DNA of 33,088 nt from Kiloniellales bacterium (lineage in GTDB: Bacteria > Pseudomonadota > Alphaproteobacteria > Kiloniellales > JAKSDN01), in the NCBI GenBank assembly GCA_028280455.1, contig JANQLT010000118.1, positions 1 to 33,088 on the forward strand, read 5' to 3'. Shown here piece after piece: positions 1-7,687 of the stretch (its first letter is position 1; every line of letters starts with the position of its first letter). The notes beneath the pieces are model-generated. The model searched no databases, was not told the DNA's origin, and saw nothing but the letters and a program-made list of their open reading frames with translations. The translations under genes and the position numbers were made by a program.

Positions 1-10
1 CCTACGCATC

Positions 11-89
11 GCTCTCCCCCGACGGGGGAGAGGGCGTGGAGGCTTAGCGAAGCCGAAGGCTGAGCTTAGCCGGAGCCGGGTGAGGGGGC
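11..89. repeat. GC-rich dispersed-type repeat with hairpin
   Basis: A perfect inverted repeat CTCTCCCCC (12-20) / GGGGGAGAG (24-32) with a three-base loop is followed by a purine-rich tail containing GCTTAGC-type words and ending in GGGTGAGGGGGCG. No convincing coding frame runs through it. Similar C-rich/G-rich hairpins with a GTGAGGGGG tail are familiar as intergenic dispersed repeats in proteobacterial genomes; calling this a member is from memory of the pattern, not a search. It may be cut by the window edge. Confidence 0.5.
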
Positions 90-146
90 GGTTCGTTTCT
101 TGGCAGCGGGGCGGCAATGCCGCCTGAGCCAGTGACGCCCTATACC

Positions 147-177
147 GGACGGCGATGAATATGACTCATCGCCGTCC
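147..177. repeat. Inverted repeat, copy 1 of a GGCGATGA hairpin
   Basis: Perfect 12-bp arms GGACGGCGATGA (147-158) and TCATCGCCGTCC (166-177) enclose a 7-base loop. A second hairpin with the same core arms lies at 244-270. Neither copy is followed by a good T-run, so a REP-like repeat fits better than an intrinsic terminator, although both lie downstream of the minus-strand hydrolase operon. Confidence 0.6.
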
Positions 178-243
178 TTATGGCGTTCAAGCGCCACGCA
201 GGCTTTCCTCGCTTCGCTGCGGGCGCGCGGTCGCGCTTGCCAA

Positions 244-270
244 ACGGCGATGAGTCCCACTCATCGCCGT
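244..270. repeat. Inverted repeat, copy 2 of a GGCGATGA hairpin
   Basis: Perfect 12-bp arms ACGGCGATGAGT (244-255) and ACTCATCGCCGT (259-270) enclose a 3-base loop. It starts six bases beyond the stop codon of the minus-strand hydrolase gene (277), where an mRNA-end hairpin would be expected. Only three T follow on the minus strand, so termination would be weak. The core ACGGCGATGA/TCATCGCCGT is shared with the copy at 147-177. Confidence 0.6.
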
Positions 271-276
271 CTGGTA

Positions 277-1131
277 TTAACCCCGCTCGTCGATCCACGC
301 GAGCACGGCGGAGTGCAGCCGCCGGCGCCACTCGGCGCGCGCATAGGTGTGGTTGGCGCCTTCCAGGCGCAGCAACGTGAAGGCGACGCGGTTCCGCCAG
401 GCGGCGATGGCCTCGGTCTCCAGCACGCTCGCTTCGAACTCTTGGGCGGTCAGGTCGGCGCCGCTGAGAATCAGCAGCACGCGGCCCTGGTAGCCGGTCA
501 GCGCGTCGGCCACGCGGGCGCTGAGCGGCTTCGCCGTCTCCGGCTGCGTGGCGGCGCCGGCCTTGCGGCGCGCCAGCCGGCCGAGGGTGCCGGCCAGGTC
601 GCCGAGGGCGCGCCCGAGATCGAGCTTGCCCGTCAGGAGACGGCGCCAGAGATCGCCGGACAGCAGGCGGTCGCGGTAGTAGTGCCGGACCAGCGCCCGG
701 TCGACCGTGTCCCGGTCGCGCACCCAGGGATTGACCAGCACCAGGCCGGCGAGGTCCTGGCGCCCGGCGGCGAAGTAGGCGATCGCCGAGGCGCCGTCGC
801 AGAGACCGAAGAGCAGGGTCTCCTCGACCGCCGGCACGCGCGCCGAGAGCTCGGCGAGCGCGGCGGCGATGTCCTCGGAGACCGCTTCGAAGCTGCGGAA
901 GCCGCCGTCGCTGTCGCCCATGCCGCGGTAGTCGAAGCGCAGCACGGCGATGCCCTGCGCGGCCAGGTCGCGGGCCAGCAGGACCGACTGCCGGTGGCTG
1001 CCGACCCGGTACTGCGGCGCGCCGGGCACCAGCACCAGGCCGCGGCGCCCGGGCCGCGCCGGCCGGTGCAGGATGCCGACCAGCGTCTCGCCGGCGCAGG
1101 TGAAGGTCAGGGCTTCCTCGGTCGCGCTCAC
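277..1131 (-). CDS. Exosortase A system-associated hydrolase 1 (alpha/beta hydrolase)
   Basis: A 284-residue alpha/beta-hydrolase-fold protein, probably cytoplasmic, with no signal peptide. Visible features are LVLVPGAPQYRVGSHRQ (about 32-48), the strand/turn RFDYRGMGDSDG (65-76), a nucleophile-elbow segment GLCDGAS (109-115), a late Asp (ILSGAD) and a His near the C-terminus (GANHTY). The elbow carries Cys111 where most family members have Ser. The sequence and neighbourhood match the hydrolase family that accompanies exosortase A loci (hydrolase 1 type); its substrate is unknown. The start is a GTG (1129-1131) overlapping the upstream gene's stop by 4 bp, which implies translational coupling. 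It is the last gene of a minus-strand trio with hydrolase 2 and an acyl carrier protein, so a carrier-bound or acyl substrate is plausible but inferred. Confidence 0.87.
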   Translation of the reverse strand: MSATEEALTFTCAGETLVGILHRPARPGRRGLVLVPGAPQYRVGSHRQSVLLARDLAAQGIAVLRFDYRGMGDSDGGFRSFEAVSEDIAAALAELSARVPAVEETLLFGLCDGASAIAYFAAGRQDLAGLVLVNPWVRDRDTVDRALVRHYYRDRLLSGDLWRRLLTGKLDLGRALGDLAGTLGRLARRKAGAATQPETAKPLSARVADALTGYQGRVLLILSGADLTAQEFEASVLETEAIAAWRNRVAFTLLRLEGANHTYARAEWRRRLHSAVLAWIDERG

Positions 1132-1991
1132 CGCTCGGCTCCGCAGAGGATCTCGACGCTGGTCTCGATTAGCGCGTCGATCAGCACCGGCTCCTCGATG
1201 CTCCAGAAGGGCTCGCCGGCGAGGCGCCGATAGCCGATCGCGCGGCCGGCCTCGGCGAGCGCTTGCAGGGCCTTGGCGCTGGCCGGCGGCGGGTCGGCTT
1301 CCGGGTTTGCCGCGAGCTCGATCCAGTGCAGCGGCGGCAGGTCGCGCGCGGCCGCGGCCGCCAGGTCGAGACTCTCGATTTCATCCGCCAGGGCGGGGCT
1401 CACGCTGTAGCCGGCGACTTCCAGGGTCTCGCCGTCGCGCAGGCGCTGGCGCAGGCAGCCGGTCGTCTCCTTCGACTCGTCGCCCCCGGTGTCCGTGCCG
1501 CCGAGGCCGGCGGCGACGCGGATGCGCAGGAGCTGGTTGAGGAACAGCTTGCCGGTCAGCAAGGGCTGCCAGAGGACGAGGCTCTGCAGGTCGGGCCTCT
1601 CGGCCGCGGCCTCGAGCGCCAGGTTGGCGCCGGCGCGCAGGCCGATCACGTGCAGGCGCCGGTGGCCGCGCCGTGCCAGCCAGTCCAGCGCCGCCACGGC
1701 ATCCTGCCGCCAGGCGGCCCAGCGCGCGTCGGCGACGTCGCCCGCGCTGTCGCCGGTACCGCTCGGATCGAGCAGCAGCGCCGCGCAGCCCCGCGCCGCC
1801 AGGGCCCGGCCGAGCAGGCTCGCCATGCGGCGCGAGCGGTTCATCTCCTCGCCGAAGGCCGGCAGGTAGAGCGCCGCCGCCTGCGCCGCCTGCGCGGCGG
1901 GCTCGAGGGAGAGGCAGAACAGGCGGCCGTTCGGGCCGTCGATGAAGTGGGGCGTCGGGACGGGCGGTCCTGTCTCGGGCGGCGCGGTCAC
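1128..1991 (-). CDS. Exosortase A system-associated hydrolase 2 (alpha/beta hydrolase fold)
   Basis: A 287-residue alpha/beta-fold protein of the exosortase A-associated hydrolase 2 type, cytoplasmic by appearance. It shows LYLPAFGEEMNRSRRM (41-56), a typical position for the oxyanion loop, then LLLDPSGTGDSAGD (72-85) and the elbow GLRAGAN (117-123). The residue at the nucleophile position is Arg119 instead of Ser or Cys, so classical hydrolysis is doubtful and a binding or non-hydrolytic role is possible. The start is GTG (1989-1991), overlapping the acyl carrier protein stop by 4 bp, and its own stop overlaps the hydrolase 1 start by 4 bp. The three genes are almost certainly one transcript. 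Confidence 0.85.
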   Translation of the reverse strand: MTAPPETGPPVPTPHFIDGPNGRLFCLSLEPAAQAAQAAALYLPAFGEEMNRSRRMASLLGRALAARGCAALLLDPSGTGDSAGDVADARWAAWRQDAVAALDWLARRGHRRLHVIGLRAGANLALEAAAERPDLQSLVLWQPLLTGKLFLNQLLRIRVAAGLGGTDTGGDESKETTGCLRQRLRDGETLEVAGYSVSPALADEIESLDLAAAAARDLPPLHWIELAANPEADPPPASAKALQALAEAGRAIGYRRLAGEPFWSIEEPVLIDALIETSVEILCGAER

Positions 1992-2239
1992 TGGGCGAGC
2001 TTTTGCTCCACGAAGGCGGCCAGGCTGCCGACCGTGGCGAAGGTCTCGGCGCTGAGCTCGTCGTCCTCGACGAAGACGCCGAAGCGCTCCTCGATGCCGG
2101 CGATCACGGTGGCCACGGCCATGGAGTCCAGCTCGGGCAGGCTGCCGAGCAGGGCCGTGTCGGCGGTCAGGCTCTCGGCCCGGGCCCCGAGCTGCAGCAC
2201 CTCGCCCAGAATGCTCTTGACCTCTGCCGTCGTGTCCAT
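1988..2239 (-). CDS. Acyl carrier protein
   Basis: An 83-residue acidic four-helix acyl/peptidyl carrier protein. The phosphopantetheine attachment site is Ser39 in PELDSMAV, followed by the usual helix (ATVIAGIEERFGV). After pantetheinylation it would carry an acyl or amino-acyl thioester. The ATG at 2237-2239 has an AAAGG ribosome-binding site about 8 bases upstream. It leads the minus-strand trio ACP / hydrolase 2 / hydrolase 1 and is divergent from the AMP-forming ligase at 2476, a natural candidate to load it. This ACP-ligase-decarboxylase-hydrolase set is characteristic of exosortase A loci; the product is not known. It could equally act with a ligase elsewhere in the genome. Confidence 0.88.
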   Translation of the reverse strand: MDTTAEVKSILGEVLQLGARAESLTADTALLGSLPELDSMAVATVIAGIEERFGVFVEDDELSAETFATVGSLAAFVEQKLAQ

Positions 2240-2475
2240 GAAAAGACCTTTCGCGATTTCAATGACTTGCGCCGCCGCGCGCCCTGGCCTCGAGGCGCGA
2301 CGCTAGACTGGCCCGGGTGAATTGCCGCGATCTGCCGAATCCTGAGATTTGTCGTCGCGATAGTTCAGGAAAGTGATGCAAGAAGCCTTTACGATCAATC
2401 GGGTATCTATGGGCCCGGGCGGCCCTTGCCGGCCCTGAGCGCGCCCTGGCCCGAGGACGAGAGCCGAAGGATCCG

Positions 2476-4068
2476 ATGTACTGCCGGGTTACCGACCTGA
2501 TCACCGAGGCCGCCGCGGCGCGCCCGGAGGCGCCGGCCCTCAGCCTCGGTCCGGAGACCCAGTCCTATGCGGCGCTGGCGCAGGCGGTCGAGGCGGTCGC
2601 CCGGGGCCTGGTCGGGCTCGGCCTGGAGCGCGGCGACCGGGTGGCGGTGTTCCTGGAGAAGCGTCCCGAGACGATTGCCGCGCTGTTCGGCGCGGCCGGT
2701 GCCGGCTGCGCCTTCGTGCCGGTCAACCCGCAGCTCAAGCCGCGCCAGGTCGCGCACATCCTCGCCGACAGCGGCACGCGCGCCCTGGTCACCTCGCGGG
2801 CGCGTCTCGCGGCCCTGGGCGAGGCGATCGCCGACTGCGCGGCCTTGTCGCGCGTGATCCTGGTCGACGGCAGGGAAGACGCCGCCGCCGACGCGCGCTT
2901 GAGCCTCGTCGCCTGGGACGACTTGCTGACGGGCGCGCCGGCGATCGCCCGGCCCCATCCGGCGATCTTCGACGACATGGCGGCGATCCTCTACACCTCG
3001 GGCTCGACCGGCCTGCCCAAGGGCGTGGTGCTGTCGCACAAGAACCTGGTGATCGGCGCCCAGAGCGTCGCCGGTTATCTGCAGAACCGGCCGGACGACC
3101 GCATCCTGTCGCTCCTGCCGCTGTCCTTCGATGCCGGCCTGAGCCAGGCGACGACCGCCTTCTGCGCCGGCGCCGAGCTGGTGCTGATGAACTACCTGCT
3201 GCCGGGCGACGTGCCGAAGCTCTGCGCGGCGGAGAAGATCACCGGCATCACCGGCGTGCCGCCGCTCTGGATCCGCCTGGCGGCGCTCGATTGGCCCGCG
3301 GACGCGGCGGCGAGCGTCCGCTACTTCGCCAACACCGGCGGCCACCTGCCGCGCGCCGTGCTCGGCAAGCTGCGCGAGCGCCTGCCTTCGGCGAAGCCCT
3401 ATCTCATGTACGGCCTGACGGAAGCCTTCCGCTCGACCTATCTCGACCCGGCGCTGGTCGACGCCAAGCCGGACTCCATGGGCAAGGCGATTCCCAACGC
3501 CGAGATCCTGGTGCTGCGGCCGGACGGCAGCCCCTGCGATGCCGACGAGCCGGGCGAGCTGGTGCACCGCGGCCCGCTGGTCTCGCTCGGCTATTGGAAC
3601 GACGCCGAGCGCACGGCCGAGCGCTTCCGCCCCTTGCCGGCCCGCGCTTCTGGCCTGACCCGGCCGGAGATCGCCGTCTGGTCCGGCGACCGGGTGCGCC
3701 GGGACGAGGAGGGCTTCCTCTACTTCATCGGCCGCGACGACGAGATGATCAAGACCTCCGGCTACCGGGTCAGCCCGAACGAGATCGAGGAGGCGGCCTA
3801 CGCCACCGGCCTGGTCGGCGAGGCGGTGGCGCTCGGCGTGCCGCACGAGGTGCTCGGCCAGGCGATCGTGCTGCTGGCGACGGCGGCCGGCGAGCAGCGG
3901 CTCGACCCGCAGGCCCTGCTGGTCAAGCTCAAGGCCGAGCTGCCGAGCTTCATGGTGCCGCTGGAGATCCTGCCGCGCGAGCGGCTGCCGCGGAACCCGA
4001 ACGGCAAGTTCGACCGCAAGGCGCTGGCGGTCGCGCTGACCGAGCCGGCCCTGGAGCGCTCCGGATGA
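2476..4068 (+). CDS. Acyl-CoA ligase (AMP-forming), exosortase A system-associated
   Basis: A 530-residue ANL-superfamily adenylating enzyme that activates a carboxylate with ATP to an acyl-AMP and transfers it to a thiol (CoA or a carrier protein). Motifs in order: P-loop YTSGSTGLPKG (173-183), YGLTE (312-316), the SGDR segment near 406, the hinge and A8 loop GRDDEMIKTSGYRVSP, and the catalytic Lys511 in NGKFDRK. Length and motif set are complete. The ATG at 2476 has a GAAGGA ribosome-binding site 5 bases away. It overlaps the following decarboxylase by 4 bp (ATGA at 4065-4068) and is divergent from the acyl carrier protein gene. This matches the ligase family restricted to XrtA loci; the substrate, perhaps an amino or fatty acid, cannot be read from sequence. 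Confidence 0.9.
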   Translation: MYCRVTDLITEAAAARPEAPALSLGPETQSYAALAQAVEAVARGLVGLGLERGDRVAVFLEKRPETIAALFGAAGAGCAFVPVNPQLKPRQVAHILADSGTRALVTSRARLAALGEAIADCAALSRVILVDGREDAAADARLSLVAWDDLLTGAPAIARPHPAIFDDMAAILYTSGSTGLPKGVVLSHKNLVIGAQSVAGYLQNRPDDRILSLLPLSFDAGLSQATTAFCAGAELVLMNYLLPGDVPKLCAAEKITGITGVPPLWIRLAALDWPADAAASVRYFANTGGHLPRAVLGKLRERLPSAKPYLMYGLTEAFRSTYLDPALVDAKPDSMGKAIPNAEILVLRPDGSPCDADEPGELVHRGPLVSLGYWNDAERTAERFRPLPARASGLTRPEIAVWSGDRVRRDEEGFLYFIGRDDEMIKTSGYRVSPNEIEEAAYATGLVGEAVALGVPHEVLGQAIVLLATAAGEQRLDPQALLVKLKAELPSFMVPLEILPRERLPRNPNGKFDRKALAVALTEPALERSG

Positions 4069-5291
4069 GCCCGCGCGGCGACAGCCTGCACGGCTTCCCG
4101 GTGGCCGAGGGCTCCTTGCAGGTCGGCGGCGTGGCGCTCGAGCGGCTCGCCCTGCGCGTCGGCCGGACGCCCTTCTATGCCTACGACCGGGCGCGGCTCG
4201 ACGCGCGGGTCGCCGAGCTGCGCCGGCACCTGCCGCAGGCGATCCATCTGAGCTACGCGATCAAGGCCAATCCCATGCCGGCCCTGGTGCAGCACATGGC
4301 GGGCGCGGTCGACGGCCTGGACGTCGCCTCCGGCGGCGAGCTGCTGGTCGCCCTCGACACCACCATGCCGGCCGAGCGGATCTCCTTCGCCGGCCCCGGC
4401 AAGACCGAGCCGGAGCTGCGCCAGGCCCTGGCCGCCGAGGTCACGGTCAACGTCGAGTCGCCGGGCGAGCTGGAGACCCTGGCGCGCCTCGGCACTGAGA
4501 TCGGCCTGCGGCCGCGCGTCGCGCTGCGGGTCAACCCGGATTTCGAGCTGCGTGCCTCGGGCATGCGCATGGGCGGCGGCGCGCGGCAGTTCGGCGTCGA
4601 CGCCGAGACGGTGCCCGCGCTGCTGGACGACGTGAAGCGCCTGGACCTGGACTTCCAGGGCTTCCACATCTTCACCGGCTCGCAGAACCTCAGCGCCGAG
4701 GCGATCTGCGACGGCCAGAAGCAGACGGTCGAGCTGGCCCTGCGCTTGGCCGAGTCCGCGCCGGCTCCGGTTCGCCTGCTGAACATCGGCGGCGGCTTCG
4801 GCATTCCCTACTTCCCGCAGGACAAGCCGCTCGACCTGGCCGCCGTGGGCGAGAACCTGGCCGGCCTGGTGCCGCAGATCGAGGCGCGCCTGCCCGAGGC
4901 GCGGATCATCGTCGAGCTCGGCCGCTACCTGGTCGGCGAGGCCGGCCTCTACGTCTGCCGGGTGGTCGACCGCAAGGTCTCGCGCGGCCAGGTCTACCTG
5001 GTAACCGACGGCGGCCTGCATCACCATCTCGCCGCCAGCGGCAACTTCGGCCAGGTGATCCGGCGCAACTATCCCGTCGCGCTCGGCAACCGGGTCGGCG
5101 GCGGCGCGCCGGAGAAGGTCAGCGTGGTCGGCTGCCTCTGCACGCCGCTCGACCTGCTGGCCGACGGCGTCGAGCTGCCCAAGGCCGAGGTCGGCGACCT
5201 GGTGGTGATCTTCCAGTCCGGCGCCTACGGGCTGACGGCCAGCCCGACCGCCTTCCTCGGCCATCCGAAGCCGCTCGAAGTGATCCTCTAG
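4065..5291 (+). CDS. Pyridoxal-dependent decarboxylase, exosortase A system-associated
   Basis: A 408-residue fold-type III PLP decarboxylase of the ornithine/diaminopimelate family. The PLP Schiff-base lysine is Lys67 in SYAIKANP, the phosphate-binding glycine loop is NIGGGFG (240-246), and the segment GCLCTPLD (356-363) holds the Cys359 and Asp363 expected at the dimer active site. It should decarboxylate a basic or related amino acid (or an amino-acyl derivative) to an amine. I place the start at the ATG at 4065, which overlaps the ligase stop by 4 bp; upstream sequence in the same frame is ligase shadow. The stop TAG lies 3 bases before the next gene's ATG, so ligase, decarboxylase and deacetylase form one operon. 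It belongs to the subfamily seen with exosortase A rather than to a housekeeping LysA. Confidence 0.9.
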   Translation: MSPRGDSLHGFPVAEGSLQVGGVALERLALRVGRTPFYAYDRARLDARVAELRRHLPQAIHLSYAIKANPMPALVQHMAGAVDGLDVASGGELLVALDTTMPAERISFAGPGKTEPELRQALAAEVTVNVESPGELETLARLGTEIGLRPRVALRVNPDFELRASGMRMGGGARQFGVDAETVPALLDDVKRLDLDFQGFHIFTGSQNLSAEAICDGQKQTVELALRLAESAPAPVRLLNIGGGFGIPYFPQDKPLDLAAVGENLAGLVPQIEARLPEARIIVELGRYLVGEAGLYVCRVVDRKVSRGQVYLVTDGGLHHHLAASGNFGQVIRRNYPVALGNRVGGGAPEKVSVVGCLCTPLDLLADGVELPKAEVGDLVVIFQSGAYGLTASPTAFLGHPKPLEVIL

Positions 5292-5294
5292 GGG

Positions 5295-6302
5295 ATGCTG
5301 GATCAGGCGCCCCGCGACTTCGTCGCCCTGCCGGCCGAGACGCCGCCGCTGCTGCTGGTGGTGATCGACACCGAGGAGGAGTTCGACTGGTCGAAGCCGC
5401 TGGCGCGGGAGAACCGCGCCGTCGCCTCGATCGCCGACCAGCCGCGGGCCCAGGAGATCTTCGCCGAGTTCGGCATCGTGCCGACCTACGTCATCGACCA
5501 TCCGGTGGCCGAAGACGGCGCGGCCGCGTCGCTGCTGCGCGGCTTCGCCGACGCCGGCGCCTGCGAGATCGGCGCGCACCTGCACCCCTGGGTCAATCCG
5601 CCGCACGACGAGACGGTAACGCCGCGCAACTCCTACCCGGGCAACCTGCCGGCCGAGCTGGAGCGGGCCAAGCTCGAGACCCTGACCGCCCTCATCGAAG
5701 CGAACCTCGGGCGGCGGCCGACGATCTACAAGGCCGGCCGCTACGGCCTCGGCCCGAACACCGCGGCGACCCTCGAGGCGCTCGGCTATCGCATCGATGT
5801 CAGCGTCGTGCCGCACACCAGCTTCGCCGCCGACGGCGGGCCCGACTTCACGGCCTTCGATCCGCGGCCCTTCTGGCACGGCGAGGAGCGCCGCCTGCTC
5901 GAAGTGCCCTTGACCTGCGCCTTCTACGGCCTGCTGCGCGCCTGGGGCCGGGCGCTCTATCCGGCGCTGGCCGGCGGCCTCGGCATGTCCTTGCACCTGC
6001 CCGGGGTCTTCGCCCGCTCCGGCCTGCTCGAGCGCATCCGGCTGACCCCGGAGGGAGTCAGCTTCGCGGAGCAGAGGCGGCTCACCCGGAGCCTCCACGC
6101 CCGGGGCTGCCGGCTCTTCTCCTACAGCTATCACAGCCCCTCGCTGGCCGCCGGCAACACGCCCTACGTCCGCGACGCGGGCGAGCTGAAGGCTTTCCTG
6201 CAGCGGATGCGCGACTACTTCGCCTACTTCGTCGGCGAGCTCGGCGGCCGGCCGGTGGCGGTCTCCGCGCTCTACGACATGGTCAGCGGTAGCAGCCGCT
6301 AG
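5295..6302 (+). CDS. WalW-like polysaccharide deacetylase-family protein
   Basis: A 335-residue protein of the carbohydrate esterase 4/NodB-like fold. It has the metal-site aspartate in VIDTEEEFDW (23-32) and the histidine pair HLHPW (95-99), followed by KAGRYGLG and the long TIM-barrel-like tail seen in WalW homologues found in surface-polysaccharide loci. No signal peptide is visible, so it would act in the cytoplasm or at the inner membrane on a sugar or lipid-linked precursor. Deacetylation of an N-acetyl sugar is the family role; the actual substrate is not shown. The ATG is 3 bases after the decarboxylase stop. The stop TAG (6300-6302) overlaps the TAG of the convergent TPR gene (6299-6301), leaving no space for a terminator. 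Confidence 0.82.
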   Translation: MLDQAPRDFVALPAETPPLLLVVIDTEEEFDWSKPLARENRAVASIADQPRAQEIFAEFGIVPTYVIDHPVAEDGAAASLLRGFADAGACEIGAHLHPWVNPPHDETVTPRNSYPGNLPAELERAKLETLTALIEANLGRRPTIYKAGRYGLGPNTAATLEALGYRIDVSVVPHTSFAADGGPDFTAFDPRPFWHGEERRLLEVPLTCAFYGLLRAWGRALYPALAGGLGMSLHLPGVFARSGLLERIRLTPEGVSFAEQRRLTRSLHARGCRLFSYSYHSPSLAAGNTPYVRDAGELKAFLQRMRDYFAYFVGELGGRPVAVSALYDMVSGSSR

Positions 6303-7687
6303 AGCGACTTGCGGAACTGCTCCAGCAATCGGCGGACACGGGTGTCGCCCGGCCGCAGCACCTGCGCGCGCTCCAGGTCCGTCATGGCGTTCGCCCAATC
6401 GCCTTGCTTGCGATAGACCAGCGCGCGATTGACGTAGCCGCGGGCATCGCGCGGCGCCAGCTCGATGGCCTTGTCGAAGTCCTGCAAGGCCTCTTCCAGG
6501 GCGCCGCTCTGGTAGTACATGGTGCCGCGGTTGTTGTAGGCGTTGCTCCAGCCCGGCTGCAGCGCGATGGCCCGGTCGGCGTCGGCCATGGCGTCCTCGA
6601 CCTCGCCCATGTGGAAGCGGGCCAGGGCCCGGGTGTTGAAGGCGCCGGCGAAGTCCGGGTCGGCCTCGATCGCCTTGCTGAAGTCGGCGATCGCCTCCTC
6701 GAACAGGCCCTTGCCGTGGTAGATCATGCCGCGGTCGAGGTAGCGCTGGGGGCTGGGCTCCAAGCCGATGGCGACGTTCAGGTCGTCGAAGGCCGCGTCC
6801 GGATCGCGGTGCGCCATGTAGGCCCGCGCGCGCTGGTGATAGATCTCCGGCCGGCCGGGCGTCAGCCGCAGCACCGTCGTGTAGTCGTCGATGGCGCGCA
6901 CCAGCTCGCCGGCGGCGAAGTTCGCGTTGCCGCGGCGCAGGTAGAGCTCGGCGTTCTGCGGGTCGAGCCGCAGCGCCGCGTCGAGATCGCTCGAGGCGGC
7001 GACCCACTGGCCCTTGGCCCAGTAGGCCGCGGCCCGCTGGCTGCGCGCCTCGAGGAACTTCGCCCGGTACTCCACGGCCTTGGTCAGGTCGGCGATGGCC
7101 TGGTCCAGGTTGCCGACCACGCGATGGGCGGTGCCGCGGCCGAGGTAGCCGTCGGCGTTGCGCTCGTCGAGCGCCAAGGCGCTGCCGTAGGCGGCGATGG
7201 CCTCGCCCCGTCGGCCCTGGGCCATGAGGATGTCGCCGTGCAGCAGATGGCTGTCGACCTCGTCGGGGCGCCGTTCGAGCGCCGCGGTGACGTCCCGCAT
7301 CGCCTGCTCGAGGCGGTTGCTGGCGAGGTGGGCGCGGCCCCGCTCGGCATAGGCCGGAGCGAAGTCGGCGTTCAGCGACAGCGAGCGGTCGAGGTCGGCG
7401 ATGGCCGCGCTCCACGCGCTCTTCTTCGCCTGCGAGGCGCCGCGCCGGTAGTAGGCGCTGGCCAGCGCTTCCTGCGACAGGCTCTGGGATTCGATGGCCC
7501 GGGTGAAGAAGCCGATGGCCTCGTCGAACCTCAGGTTGCCATGGGCGCGGATGCCGGCGCGCAGGTCGTCGTCGGCGTCGGCCCAGGCCGGTCCGGCCGC
7601 CGGGCAGGCGATCAGGCAGAGGCTTGCGATCGAGGCCAGGAGGGCGCCGCGCAGCGGCGACCCGCCCGGCCGACGCGAGGATGTCAT
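6299..7687 (-). CDS. Tetratricopeptide-repeat protein, secreted or lipoprotein
   Basis: A 462-residue export-targeted protein composed almost entirely of 34-residue TPR units from about residue 40 to the end (for example AIADLDRSLSLNADFAPAYAERG). The N-terminus has basic residues and a hydrophobic core. Cleavage could be by signal peptidase I after AWA (34-36), or lipidation could occur at Cys28 in LIAC; the sequence does not decide. I chose the ATG at 7685-7687, whose ATGA overlaps the upstream PrsT-type gene's stop, so the two are translationally coupled. TPR solenoids in exopolysaccharide loci scaffold periplasmic or outer-membrane assembly; that role is inferred. The 3' end overlaps the convergent deacetylase stop codon. 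Confidence 0.85.
   Translation of the reverse strand: MTSSRRPGGSPLRGALLASIASLCLIACPAAGPAWADADDDLRAGIRAHGNLRFDEAIGFFTRAIESQSLSQEALASAYYRRGASQAKKSAWSAAIADLDRSLSLNADFAPAYAERGRAHLASNRLEQAMRDVTAALERRPDEVDSHLLHGDILMAQGRRGEAIAAYGSALALDERNADGYLGRGTAHRVVGNLDQAIADLTKAVEYRAKFLEARSQRAAAYWAKGQWVAASSDLDAALRLDPQNAELYLRRGNANFAAGELVRAIDDYTTVLRLTPGRPEIYHQRARAYMAHRDPDAAFDDLNVAIGLEPSPQRYLDRGMIYHGKGLFEEAIADFSKAIEADPDFAGAFNTRALARFHMGEVEDAMADADRAIALQPGWSNAYNNRGTMYYQSGALEEALQDFDKAIELAPRDARGYVNRALVYRKQGDWANAMTDLERAQVLRPGDTRVRRLLEQFRKSL

Noticed and set aside
1..276. CRISPR-like array from the repeated GGCGATGA hairpins.
   Set aside because: Only two copies with an irregular interval, no uniform spacers and no cas genes.
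2407..7415. Very long open frames on the minus strand opposite the ligase, decarboxylase and deacetylase genes.
   Set aside because: They are antisense shadows in very GC-rich DNA: low-complexity Arg/Ala/Gly-rich translations without motifs, whereas the plus strand shows complete catalytic motifs, coupled starts and known families.
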